Source: Saussurea involucrata | Lineage: Eukaryota; Streptophyta; Magnoliopsida; Asterales; Asteraceae | NCBI GenBank assembly: GCA_033807775.1 | Contig: CM066326.1 | Coordinates: 89,194,873 to 89,258,872 of the forward strand | Length of the DNA stretch: 64,000 nt | Reading direction: 5' to 3' | Shown: positions 30,425 to 41,246 of the stretch, piece after piece | How positions within the stretch are numbered: position 1 is the stretch's first letter | Layout of the letters: every line of letters begins with the position of its first letter | Position numbers and translations under genes: made by a program | Notes under the pieces: model-generated | The model's database searches: none | What the model saw: only the letters and a program-made list of their open reading frames with translations | Told to the model about the DNA's origin: nothing

Positions 30425-31052
30425 TATATATATATATATACAATTCCTTCTATACTAATCCAAAAAAAACTTTCTATTTTAAGTTGTCTTTAAAAATATT
30501 ATCCTTTTTTTTTCTTATATATGTAATATAAAAAACGAAATTTATCTATGTCTATTAGTAAAAAAATGTATCGCTTTTAAATAGTTCATTTAATTACATG
30601 TTTTTTAAATGTGCATCAAATATAAAAACTATAATATACTTATTAAAAAAAATTAAAATAACAATCGAGTACGATGACCACGATATATGTACCAACATTA
30701 ACAGACTGAACAAAGAACCCAGTACACATGTACGTACCCTTGCAATACATGTACTAAAAGTTCTAAAACATTAATACATAAATAAACAATATTTGTAAAA
30801 TATTGAAACATTTATATATGTACGTGTTTATAGTTCGATACGATATTACAAAACATGTCCAACTCTTTGGGTGTTGAAGTATAATTTAAGCCTTGAGCTT
30901 CATCTTTTATTAATCAACATATTTAGCCTCTACACTTTGAGCTATACATATATTGGGATGTTGCATACACATATCTTGTAATGATTATTAAATTGGTCAA
31001 TGAAGATGAAATAAACGGAACTAAAGAATAAAATTATGATAGAATTGAATAT
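30425..31052. other. Intergenic AT-rich DNA, nothing seen
   Basis: No ORF, RNA gene or element end that I can support. Confidence 0.4.
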
Positions 31053-31258
31053 ATTTTTTTTTGAAAGGCAATTGCATTTCGAGGGTATCCTGCACACTAA
31101 TCCCCCTTCGACCCGGCCCAAACAGCAGGCCCACGATCCGCCCCTTGATTCGGGGATACCTCCGCGTGATCACCACGGGGTTCGAACCCAGGTAGTAAGG
31201 GCTTCCACCATTTACCCTCCCAGGATGTTACCAAACCACTGGGCTACAACATCTTTGG
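31053..31258 (-). mobile_element. tRNA-derived SINE, family 3
   Basis: The minus strand begins near GTAGCCCAGTGGTTTGG (A box) and has CTGGGTTCGAACCCCG (B box). The poly-T tail side is at 31054-31062. Duplication TGATAGAATTGAATAT (31037-31052, 31259-31274). It resembles the Au-SINE type in box layout. Confidence 0.85.
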
Positions 31259-31982
31259 TGATAGAATTGAATATTGATCAATGGAAACCATCAATGATTC
31301 TCAATTACTAATCTTCCAATGCTTAATCGTACCTTCACCGAAATTTCATGAGCCTATTTAACATACGTAGATGAAACCAATCAATAATTCAAATATACAT
31401 GATAATAATTAAAGATAAAGATCATATAAGGACCATTTCTTTCATAGGATGCATATACAAAAAGTAGTTCGAGTACAAGTTTTTTTGAAGAGTAATCTGT
31501 TTTTTTATCAGTTAATTTATATGATGAGAGTATATGACATTAAAACAATATGTAATGATAAAAAGGAGTTGGGGGTAAATATGTAATTTGAACACATAAG
31601 TTATAAGCACTTTCAAATAAGTTAAAATGAAATAACTTATCAAAAACAATTTATTTGTGACGGAAAAAAGTTATAAGCACTTTTCTTTTTTTCAATCCAA
31701 ACACTCAAAATAGCTTATTTGTGATTAGGAAAAGCAATAAGTCAATAAGTCAAAAAAAAAATAAGCAATCCCAAACACCCAAAGTATGGTGAGTTGGGTA
31801 AATGGTACGGAAGTGGGACAATGATGATGGAGTTGAGGTGGTGTTAGGTTGTCTTCATACAAACAATATTATTTTAATTAAATCTTTGGTACATGTTAAC
31901 AAAGGATTATATACCCTTTTGAATAAAGTGGATCACAACAAAGCTATGTTTGTTTGTCTCTTAACCAACAATTAGTAAAGAG

Positions 31983-32203
31983 AGACACTTGAAAACATGT
32001 GAGACCATGTTATTTTCGTGAGACCATAAAAATAACACTAAACCTTCACAGCAAAAGACTGTGAAGGTAAACCTTCATAGTGTTTTTGCTGTGAATGTTC
32101 GCTGTTTTTCTTACCTTCACAATGAATCGCTGTGAAGTTTTAGTGTTATTTTGTGGTCTTACGGGTCTCACGAAAACATGTTGGTCTCACGTGAACCCAA
32201 CTC
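31983..32203. repeat. Foldback element with CCTTCACAG stem, copy 2
   Basis: Same stems and order as 30206-30424, with small changes. Followed by a short CT run. Confidence 0.65.
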
Positions 32204-32481
32204 TCTCTTTCTCTATATATATTCATAAATATTGTTTGTTTCTTCTTTAACGAGTATTTGATGTTTCAAGGGTGTTTAAATGTGTGTTTTAAAGATGACT
32301 ATATGGGATATTAATTATTAATTATAATAACAACTAGTTGTAAAAAAATATGTTGTATTCAAGTGTTTATTTACACTACTTAAAATTGTAATAATCATTT
32401 TTTGTTACGTTGAGTGTTTAACAAATTGTGACTATTCAAAAGGGGAATAGATAAGATAACAAATAAACATTTTATTTTTAA

Positions 32482-32665
32482 CCACAAGGGTTGTGGTGTA
32501 CTGGTCAAGGCTTAAGGGGATGTGGAGGAATAACTCATCTGTCCAGGGTTCGAATCCAGGCGTACACAACTTGTGGCCACTAAGGTTTAATCTCAGGGCT
32601 GATGTCTTACAGTCATAATTTGCCAAAAAAATTAATCTAGGCATAGCCTAGGACACCCTTTCAAA
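32482..32665 (+). mobile_element. tRNA-derived SINE, family 2, copy 2
   Basis: Starts CCACAAGGGTTGTGGTGTAC, B box GGGTTCGAATCC, ends TTTCAAAA. Perfect 17 bp duplication AAACATTTTATTTTTAA (32465-32481, 32666-32682). Confidence 0.9.
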
Positions 32666-32773
32666 AAACATTTTATTTTTAATTTGACAATTCGTTTTGT
32701 TGTAATATTTGGTATCAAACTGATTATCCTTTTTAATTTGATTATTTAACAATTAAATAATCATATAACCATT

Positions 32774-32953
32774 ATTTTTTGAAACGACAACCAGATATAA
32801 TTAAATAAAAAGCTAGCAAGAAGCTAGCAAAACATAATTACAACACTCCGAGACAGTTGATTGGGAGAAACCTCCACAACAACGGGGCTCTAATACTCCC
32901 CTTACACCTAGCTAAGACCCAACTGAAAGACTTCTCCACTACTTGGTCCTTAA
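32774..32953 (-). mobile_element. LINE-1 relic, 3' UTR part
   Basis: The minus strand ends GTCGTTTCAAAAAATAATGG, a LINE-like poly-A end. It continues across the MITE at 32954-34298 into the coding relic at 34302-34970, and the text resumes on both sides of the TAA duplication. Confidence 0.6.
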
Positions 32954-34298
32954 GGGTGCGTTTGGTACGCAGACAGGACGGGACAGGATAGGACGGGACA
33001 GGACAGAACAGGACAGGACAGCTGTTCAGTGTTTGGTATCACATAAATAGGACTGGACATGACAGAACAGGACCGGTTAAATGACCCATTTACCCCTAGT
33101 AATTTGTTTAGTGGTGGTGGCGGTGGTGGTGACGGTGGTGGTGGTGGCGGCGGTGGCGGTGGTGGTGGCGGCGACGGTGGTGGTGGTGGTGGCGACGGTG
33201 GTGGTGGTGGCGACGGTGGTGGTGGTGGTGGTGGCGGTGGTGGTGGCGGCGGCGGCGACGGTGGCGGCGGCGGTGGTGGTGGTGGTGGTGGCGGTGGTGG
33301 TGGTGGCGGCGGCGGAGGTGGTGGTGGTGGCGGCGGCGGCGGTGGTGGTGGTGGCGGCGGCGACGGTGATGGTGGTGGCGGCGACGGCGGTGCTGGCGGC
33401 GGCAGCGGCGGTGGCAGTGGTGGTGGTGGCGGCGGCGACGGTGGTGGTGGTGGCGGCGACTGTGGTGGTGGTGGCGACGGTGGCGGTGGTGGCGGTGGCG
33501 GTGGTGGTGGTGGCGGTTGCGACGGTGGTGGTGGTGGCGGTGGTGGTGGCGGTGGCGGTGGTGGTGGTGGCGGCGACGATGGTGGTGGTGGCGGTGGTGG
33601 TGCGATGGTGGCGGTGGTGGTGGTGGTGGTGGTGGCGGCGACGACGGTGGTGGTGGCGGTGGCGGCGGTGGTGATGGTGGTGGTGGCGGTGGCGGTGGTG
33701 GTGGTGGTGGCGGTGGTGGTGGTGGTGGCGGCGGCGGCGACGGTGGTGGTGGTGGCGGTGGCGACGGTGGTGGTGGCGGCGACGACGGTGGTGGTGGTGG
33801 CGGCGACGACGGTGGTGGTGGTGGTGGTGGCGGTGGCGATGGTGGTGGCGACGGCGGTGGTGGCGGCGACGGCGGTGGTGGCGGCGGCAGCGGCGGTGGC
33901 AGTGGTGGTGGTGGTGGCGGTGGTGGTGGCGGCGACGGTGGTGGTGGTGGCGGTGGTGGTGGCGGCGACGGCGGTGCTGGCGGTGGCAGTGGTGGTGGTG
34001 GCGGCGACGACAGTGGTGGTGGTGGTGATGGCGGTGGTGGTGGCGGCGGCAGCGGCGGTGGCGGTGGCGGTGGTGGCGGCGACGACGGTGGTGGCGGTGG
34101 TGGTGGGAAAGAAAGAAGAAGAAGAAGAAGGGGTATATTTGTCAAAAAATCCTTGTTCCACTTAGTTCTAGGGGGTAAGCATAGAACACACTTGTCCCAT
34201 GATAGTTCCACTTAGTTCTACATTTGGTCGCACCAAACATGGGACAAGTGTGTCCTGTCCTGTCCTGTCCCATGCTGTCCACCCTACCAAACGCACCC
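32954..34298. mobile_element. Harbinger-like MITE carrying a giant GGN triplet tract
   Basis: Ends GGGTGCGTTTGGTACGCAG and CTACCAAACGCACCC, with TAA on both flanks (32951-32953, 34299-34301). Short subterminal GGACAGGACA / TGTCCTGTCC repeats lie inside both ends. Same terminal family as 10406-10980. Almost the whole body is the triplet repeat below. Confidence 0.8.
33111..34131. repeat. About 1 kb (GGT/GGC/GAC)n triplet array, then (GAA)n
   Basis: Roughly 330 triplets of GGT and GGC with scattered GAC and AGT, from 33111 to 34107, followed by a GAAGAA run. Because every third-phase reading is open, long frames of poly-Gly, poly-Val/Ala, poly-Pro and poly-Thr/Ala appear on both strands. They reflect the repeat and are not genes. 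Confidence 0.95.
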
Positions 34299-34301
34299 TA
34301 A

Positions 34302-34970
34302 TGGAATCCTTCCAAGAGGGAGGGCAATTAAAAATATAACTATTTCTATAACACCAAATACTATAGCACCCGATAAAGACAACGCTTCCATAGCTTTCTT
34401 AACTTTACCGTGCTAGTTGGTGGATCTGATTTCGACAACCATGTCCTCCATCGTCTTGTAAACAGGAAATGGGAAGGATCACAATCGCTCGAGAAACCGC
34501 CAGCCCTCCGATGCCACATCGTATTCGAACATTAAGCACCTAGTAGTTTCAATATCTAACCCGTAAACCGGACACATCGCAGAGTCGACGTCTATCTTTC
34601 TCTTTCGAAGGTTATCCCTGGTTGGTATTCTGTCATGCATGATCCGCCACATAAATATGTTGACTTTGGAGGGAGTCAACAAGTTCCAAACCGTCTCTTT
34701 TTCGCCCACCACCAAAACTGGTTTCTCGATGATCTTTCTCAACGAACTCACTAAATAAACTATTGGTGTTTAATGTCCATACCTAGCTGTCAGGTTTGTC
34801 GGTCATATGACATTCCCCGATTATACTTCTCATATGATCGAACTCCTCCTCTCTGCCCTCCCGGAAGGGTCTTCTCCAATCCCATGAGTTTTCCGACTAA
34901 AGTTTATCGGCTACGGATGCATTTCTATCCTTTTCTAAAGTGAATAGTCTAGGAAATCGATAGGAAAGCG
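34302..34970 (-). pseudogene. LINE-1 reverse transcriptase C-terminus (zf-RVT region), relic
   Basis: Minus-strand frame 34479-34751 reads VWNLLTPSKVNIFMWRIMHD, then RIPTRDNLRKRKID and CPVYGLDIETTRCLMFEYD, the zinc-binding-like domain found after plant LINE-1 RT. Upstream codons (34752-34970) continue with stops in several places. The 5' continuation is at 57231-57735, on the other side of copia D; the break carries the AAGCG duplication of that insertion. Confidence 0.75.
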
Positions 34971-35435
34971 TGTTGGAATAAACATGATTTGTATTTGATG
35001 GATAATGAAAACATGATAATAATAAATCATACCTGATGATCCTGAGGATCTAGTGAAAGCGTTAAACATATTTGCCATGGATTGACGGGTTCCCAGAACG
35101 AGATGATTGTATAATGATGGGATGATGATCGAGCTTGAGAGAGCCGATCTTAGGGGAGGCACACGGCTGGGATATAATCAGCAATATGTCATTAGGGTTA
35201 AAAGAGTGATTAGGGTACTCTATTTATAATAAGAGTATCTTACACTTTCAACCCTTGGTGTTTATTATGTGCAGTATAATTCCCCATAGTTCCAATCACC
35301 TAATGGGAAACCCTATAGTATGTCAATAATAGTAAATACGCCCATCATATATTTACCAGACATAGGGATTTCAGTTATTGTCAATTATCACATCAGGAAT
35401 GATAAACGATCAGTGACGGTCACTTTTAAGGTGGT
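34971..35435 (-). repeat. LTR of copia D (3' LTR, interrupted)
   Basis: TGTTGGAATAAAC to AAGGTGGT, where the Sirevirus begins. The missing last 7 bp (TCCAACA) lie at 48136-48142. Total 472 bp, as in the other LTR. Confidence 0.9.
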
Positions 35436-36401
35436 TGTTGGTCCCGAAAGGCTTAAACAAGTTTGTAGAAGGGGGGGGGGGGGGTTGAATACAAACACAC
35501 TATTTTACTTTTCTAAATTGTTTATTGATAAATCATTAACAATTTACAGCTTGTTGCGGAAACAAGATTAAGGATAAACCTAAATCTAAACAAGTTGGAA
35601 CACTAAGGTTTTCTTGCACTAAGAAAGATAAGGAGATTACTAATAAAATCCTATCTTGAGAGATTTGAACTTGTCCAGAGTTAGCAAGTTACTTCAAATG
35701 AAGTGAGTTCATCTCTTTATATACTGCATGCATTTAATGCAATTCAGTATACACTTTACACGTGTCATCAGCGGATTGGTTGCATGTCATTGACCTTTGT
35801 TGACAACCTTAGTAGCCGCATGAATGAACAGTGTAGTATCAGAGTGGTTGTACGATTTCAGATTTTCGGAGGTTCTTTTCTGACATTTCGTACGGTGGCG
35901 TGCAAGGGAGGTTAAGACAAAAGTACTTTGTACGGAGGACTTCATGATCAGCTTTCGTTGATTCAGCGATTATCATTTACTATTCAGCAGATGATAAAGT
36001 TCAGCGATAGCTGAAGTCTTGTACTTGATACTTCACGTTGAGTGGACAAATCTGAGTCTTCGCTGATCCGCATCAGTTCATTAGGAGACTTGTCGCTGGT
36101 TCTTGAGCTTGATCTTCGACTTCAGCGTAGAACCTTTGTTGACGTGAATCTTGTCTTCAGGGATCATAAGTAAACAACTAACTTATCAGCGATCACCATA
36201 AGGACTGAACAGACTCAGCGATATGGTGAACAGTGTTCGCTGAATGTTTAATCTAAAAGTGCGAGAGTTCCTATCAGCAGTACTGTAAGATCTTAGTACT
36301 TATCAGCGATAGTGAAACTCTGATACATATTGTTTACTTACAATTTTCACTAAGTATTTAAGATAGGGTCATTATCAAATCACTGAGGGTTTGGATCAAC
36401 A
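35436..36401 (-). repeat. Sirevirus 3' LTR
   Basis: 966 bp, TGTTGGTCCCG ... GGATCAACA. Differs from the other LTR by a poly-G run of 14 (35471-35484), where the other copy has GGGGAGGG, and one substitution (AAGTGAG versus AAGCGAG). The 6 bp length difference is the poly-G tract. Confidence 0.95.
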
Positions 36402-36417
36402 ATCTCCCCCTATTTGA
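36402..36417 (-). other. Sirevirus polypurine tract
   Basis: Plus strand ATCTCCCCCTATTTGA; purine run AGGGGGAGAT on the minus strand, directly before the 3' LTR. Confidence 0.75.
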
Positions 36418-36669
36418 TTATGACATAGCAACAGAGAAAATTGCTATTTAATGAAAACATAAGGATACAAAGAACTCATAAAATATTTGTCCCTTTTACT
36501 GTTTTCTGGGATCTTTTCAGTACTGATGGAGTAAAGTACATTCGCTGAAATCTTTCTTTAAATCTTTGAATCAGGTTACAATATGAATAAGAAAGATTAC
36601 AAGTACAAGCGAAATAAATTACAAGTACTGAAGGATGACTGATACAATAGAGAAAAATGGTGATTGTTG

Positions 36670-37902
36670 TCAGCCTTCAAAGGGTTCTTCCTTAATGAGA
36701 AGTTCATCAAGGGTTGTCTTTTCAGTTGGAATCATCCAGTCAGGAACCTTTTCTCCTTTATTCTTTAGCTTCAGAGCAGCTTCAAAAATCAAGGGTTTTA
36801 GGTGTCGTGCCTGAATGTCTTTTCTGAAGTCGCACCAGTAGATGAGATCTTTGAGCTGTTCGATTGGAGTGATTGGAAGCTCAGCGATCCGTTGAAAGCA
36901 TTTACGTCCGTCGTAGTCAAGAAAGAATATTCCATAAGGATTACTGATGACTTTACCAGGGACGAAAAGTTCACATGGTGGCAAAGAGATGTCAAGGGCA
37001 GATAGATCAGGATCAGGACCAAGTACTTCAGCGCGAGAGAAACCAATTCCAGTTTCATTTCGTATGACAGGACCTGAGTTTGAATCTTGACGTTTCTTCC
37101 TTGGAGAGCCCTTTTTTCTTTTCGGCTTTAGATCAGGAACAGGAGGAATATCCACACAAGAAGATATCAAATCGATCTGTCTGTTTATCAGCTTTACGAA
37201 ATGATCCTTGTACTTAGATTTTGATGGTTGGATAGCTAACCTCATCTCCAGCCATTCAGAGAGACCATACCTTTTTACAGTGTCAGCACGAAAGGTTTCA
37301 GATGAGTCATCTTCTCTGAACAGTTTGATGTCAACAATAGGTACTCCGATGGAGGTTCTTCCAGAGATGAATACCTTGTTGATCTTCGCTGGACGATATC
37401 TGAAGTGGATTTTCTCTTTACACCAGATCAGGGTGGTCTGAGAAACTTCAGCTTTCTTTTCCACGATCTTCTGGGCTTGTTCCCAAAGCTTTCGTTGGAT
37501 TTGAATGGGAATACGCTTCAGCTTGGGGTCTTTGACAGATTCTTGAGTGAGCTTGATGGCGTATTCTCTGTCTTTATCTTCAGCTTCCTTCCTTTCAGCG
37601 ATGAGGCGTTCAGCTCTGAGATGATCCTGGTATTCAGCTTTTGAAATTCTGAACTTAGGAGGAACTGAAGGTAGTTGATCGCGCCTTAGGATGATTCGCT
37701 GATCCTCGAATCGCTTTATCATTTCTTCTCTCTTCTTTTGAGGAACTGAGGGTCTGTTTCTGTGCGAGAGAGGTTGTTCTTCTGATTCATCAGTCTCAGA
37801 GATTAAATCTAAGACTGGGATTATGTCTTCAGCGGTAGCTGGAATTATTGGTGAAGTCGCAATAGAAGATCTTTCAGCGATATCCTCAAACAGGGGAGAG
37901 GA
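36670..37902 (-). CDS. Sirevirus extra ORF, exon 2 (env-like position)
   Basis: 410 codons plus stop. The frame is open from 37902 (after a CTAG acceptor) to the stop at 36670 and includes a Met at 37722 that could act as an independent start. The product is hydrophilic and basic, with KPKRKKGSPRKKR (nuclear-signal-like) near the middle and HFRYRPAKINKVFISGR earlier. No membrane segment is seen. I recognise no domain. It continues exon 1 (38055-40622) in phase 0. Confidence 0.6.
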   Translation of the reverse strand, partial: SSPLFEDIAERSSIATSPIIPATAEDIIPVLDLISETDESEEQPLSHRNRPSVPQKKREEMIKRFEDQRIILRRDQLPSVPPKFRISKAEYQDHLRAERLIAERKEAEDKDREYAIKLTQESVKDPKLKRIPIQIQRKLWEQAQKIVEKKAEVSQTTLIWCKEKIHFRYRPAKINKVFISGRTSIGVPIVDIKLFREDDSSETFRADTVKRYGLSEWLEMRLAIQPSKSKYKDHFVKLINRQIDLISSCVDIPPVPDLKPKRKKGSPRKKRQDSNSGPVIRNETGIGFSRAEVLGPDPDLSALDISLPPCELFVPGKVISNPYGIFFLDYDGRKCFQRIAELPITPIEQLKDLIYWCDFRKDIQARHLKPLIFEAALKLKNKGEKVPDWMIPTEKTTLDELLIKEEPFEG

Positions 37903-38054
37903 CTAGCTGAAACGCAGCGATCTTACAAATAAGAACTGGGTAGAAGAACTTGGGTAGAAAAGATAGAAAAAAAATGTGGATGTGTATGGTGTTTGTGGAA
38001 TGGATAACTAATTTTTCAGAGATGATCAGGGAAGTAAAAATAAGTTTAGTGTAC
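37903..38054 (-). other. Putative 152 bp intron in the Sirevirus extra ORF
   Basis: On the minus strand the donor is TGTCAG|GTACAC and the acceptor is TTTCAGCTAG|TCC. Exon 1 would stop two codons after the donor, and exon 2 is blocked by TAG just upstream of the acceptor. Joining them leaves one open frame of 1266 codons. A stronger-looking acceptor four bases upstream (TTTCAG) would lead to an early stop, so both choices may be used. Confidence 0.5.
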
Positions 38055-40622
38055 CTGACAAATCGGCTTTGCAAGTAGGATCGCCAGATTATCATCTTCA
38101 GCGATGCCTTTGTCTTTGCTTTTCTCAGCGCCAGAGGCTGAGTGCTTTGTCTTTGTCTTCTCCCCTGAAGGTTCTTTTATTGAAATACCTTTAAGAGCTT
38201 TGGTTCGAGGAGCAGGTTTGACAACAAAGAAATCATCGTCATCTTCATCATCATCATCATCGTTCCTTGGAGAGGAGGATGGTTCAGCTTCAGGGATGTC
38301 GAAGTCTTCGTCTTCTTCTGCTTCGGATTCCTCAGCATCTTCTTCGAGTTGCTCCCCCTCAGATACAGAGGCGAGGTTCTCGGTTCCCTCAGGGTTTTCA
38401 TCTCCCTGAGGTCCAGTAATCCGATCTTCATTACCCTCTCCCCTGATAGATTCATCATGGGAAAGGTCTTCAGCGCTCTTATTTTGATCTTCAGCGCTCT
38501 TCTCCTGTTCAGCGCTCTTCTCCCCCTCTTTCTCATGATGGGCGGGGGAGGAATGGGTAGATTCAGCATTGGTGTTGTCTCTGTCTTCTGGGCCAGAGAC
38601 TTTCACACAACCTTCAAGCTTAGCTATTCTGTCTTCTAGGCCAGAAATAGCAGGCGTGATTTTCTTCAGCTCTTGGCGATCCTCTGCGGTGAATGAGTCC
38701 AAAACAGGTGCAGGGGCCGGAGCAGGAGCTGGATTATTTGCCTTGTTCACCAGCGTCTCGATCATTGTCTTGACAGAGCTAAGATCGGTCTTCACTGAGC
38801 CCAAGTCGGTCTTGACCACGGACATATCACCTTCGAGTGTACCAACCGATTTCTTCAGCGTTGTAACCTCGCTGGAAATGGTGGAAACTGATGATTTGAG
38901 GTTGGTGTAGTCAGTGTAGATGTCGGAGAGCACTTTGGCAAAGTCGGCGAGAGTTTTATCAAGGTCTTTGATGTCATCAGAGGAGGCCTTCTTTTCCACC
39001 ACAGTAGTCAGCTTCGTCAGATTCTCTCCAGCGTTTGTTACAGCTGTAGAGTTATTTGATAGACCGGTGGTGAGATCCGTAAGTTTCATCTCCATAGACT
39101 TCAGAGACTGGTTGATGTCTCCCAAATAAGGACCTGCAGGAGCGTTGACGAACTCATCAAAGTTTCGAGTCCCTCCATAGTGTTCCATATCTCCCTCAAA
39201 AGTTCCGTGAGGGATGGAGATCTCTGCAGGTCCTTTCTTCGTCATTCGCTGAGAAGCTTCAACGGCTTCTTGAATGATGGCATCTCCAGTTTTGACTGGA
39301 GGAGTGTCCAAAGAAGTAGAGGGAGGAGCGAAGGATAAGAATTGGGGTTGGGTTTCAAGTTCAGCGTTGGATTCGCTGAGAAGTACTTCATCAGTCTTTT
39401 GAGAGACTGACGAAAGTTGGGTAGATTCCAAAGTTCTAACCTCAGCGTTTAAGGACGCTGAAGTAGGTTTAGAAGGGATGGCTTGAATTGGTGTGGCAGA
39501 GCGTACCACGGAACTTTCCTTCAGCTCTTCAGAATGAGCTGAGGAGTCTTCAGCATGCAATTGCTGGGGTTGCTCCTTGGTTTTCTTGATCCTTTTGGAA
39601 TCAAGAGGGGTAAGAGATTGTTTCCTTTTCTTAGAAGGAATGGATTTTGTGGCCTGGGAATCAGCGAGGGGTATAGTCGCTGAAGGAGCTACAGAAAGCG
39701 GAGAATTAAGTAGAGTGAGAAGGGTAGAGAGACGTACCTCGTTGGCGACAGGCTTGAAGTCGAGAACTTTAGGGCCAATCTGAGAGAGTTTCAGATCACC
39801 CTCTTCAGGATAGCTGTCCTTCAGGCCATATTGAAAGATGGCGCTGATTAATCGCGGGTAAGGAACCCATGCTGGTCGGTCAGCGGCAGAATCAACACGT
39901 TGAATGAGGTCTTCATAGATGATGGAGGCCCAGTCAATGTTGAGACCTTTCAGCAGTGCGTAACCCATGGCTTGCTGAGGTTGAGCGGCTTGATCAGAAG
40001 ATCCGGATTTCGCTGTCATGCAGCTGATCAGGTGAGCGAAGATGAAGTTCATCTCGCTGGGCATCTTGGATTTCTTTATCAGCGTCAGCTTCTTCTCAGG
40101 TAGCTTGTCTCTTCCAGTCTCCCAGATGTAACCCATCGCATCAAGGAAAGCAATGATTTCTTCCCTGTCAGCGTGCTTCTTGTGGTCAGGAAAAGGAATG
40201 AAAGGATTTTCTGAGGTAGCGTTAGGGAATTTCAGAGCTTTGCGGATTATTGCGGGGGTTATCTTGATGGTGCCATACTCAGTATCGCTGAGTATGCAGT
40301 CGATGGTTTTAGATGGATCTTTGGCTGAGGGTAGGTTGGTGTGTCTGGCAGAGTACCAGAATTGGGATAATAGACGCTGACTGGCAGGAGGTGTGATTGT
40401 CAGTGCTGTGTAGATGGGGCTATTCTTCAAAAAATTTACAGCGTCGTCTAGATGGGATACCTGCTTCCGAGGAGGAAACTCGAGAAGCGCTGAAAGGTTG
40501 TTTGCCTTTGTCCAGTCTAGTTGATCCAGCTCAAACTTAACCTGAGGAGCTTTGGTGATTTCCAGTTCCTCAGAATCAGCGGAGATGGACTCAGCGGTAA
40601 CATTCAGCTTTGAAGTTGCCAT
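38055..40622 (-). CDS. Sirevirus extra ORF, exon 1 (env-like position)
   Basis: 856 codons from ATG at 40620-40622. The N-terminal about 330 residues form a folded region (LDDAVNFLKNSPIYTALTI, FWYSARHTNLPSAKD, RPAWVPYPRLISAIFQYGLK) similar in style to plant retro-encoded accessory proteins. Then a Ser/Thr-rich linker, a long heptad-like coiled coil (DINQSLKSMEMKLTDL through VKTMIETLVNKA, about residues 500-640), a PAPAPAPAP hinge and an acidic tail with EQEKSAEDQNKSAED and poly-Asp. No signal peptide or membrane span is evident, so env function is not supported by this sequence. A good acceptor (ATAATACAG) lies just before the ATG, which would allow a subgenomic RNA. Confidence 0.7.
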
Positions 40623-41246
40623 TTCACTGTATTATCAGTTCAACCAAAGATGTTAACAAATAAGAAATATCTTAATGTGGAAAGAAAATTTCCATTAAGA
40701 TTTTTCGAATTTTGTCCATTTCATTCAGACAAAAAAGTCTTAATGAAGATTAGGGTTTTTCTTGTTTTAAAAAAAAACGAATATAACACCTATAAGCCTT
40801 GTATTCCAGTTTAAAAAAAATGGATACGAAAGAAGAACAAGTTTAAGATTTTAGATTTAAAACTTGAAGAACAACCATGAAATGGTTGTGTTTATAAAAC
40901 CATGAAAGAAAATGATTTTATTTTTGAGTTCTTTTGTTTGATCTTGTGTAAAACAATGATAAGATCGAAAACAAGTTATTTGCATTTGATAATAGATAAG
41001 AACATATTAACCTTGAGTTTGATGAAGAAGATGATGAACAGTTCTTGAAGATTGAGAGCACAAAATGCAACAGTGTTCTTTTCTTGCGGAGAAAGATTGA
41101 CTCGCATAAAAGACAAATATAAACTTTGAGAGTGTTTATATAGGAAGAGAGTAGAGAGAGAAAAACTTGAGCGGGAAAGTTTTTCATCATGACACGGACA
41201 CGTGTTTGCATTTGATTGGATAGACAACGAAACGTGCAAACGTGTG
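40623..41246 (-). other. Sirevirus spacer between pol and the extra ORF
   Basis: About 620 bp, AT-rich, with no long frame. It contains a candidate splice acceptor next to the downstream ATG. Short minus-strand frames (about 90 codons) do not resemble known proteins. Confidence 0.4.

Noticed and set aside
32950..34215. Long open frames encoding poly-Pro, poly-Gly, poly-Val/Ala or His/Arg-rich proteins on both strands
   Set aside because: All are readings of the GGN triplet array inside a MITE. Several frames are open at once and none has a non-repetitive domain.
36670..40622. Calling the Sirevirus extra ORF a true envelope gene
   Set aside because: No signal peptide, membrane segment or fusion-like region is visible. 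The env-like label refers to position only.
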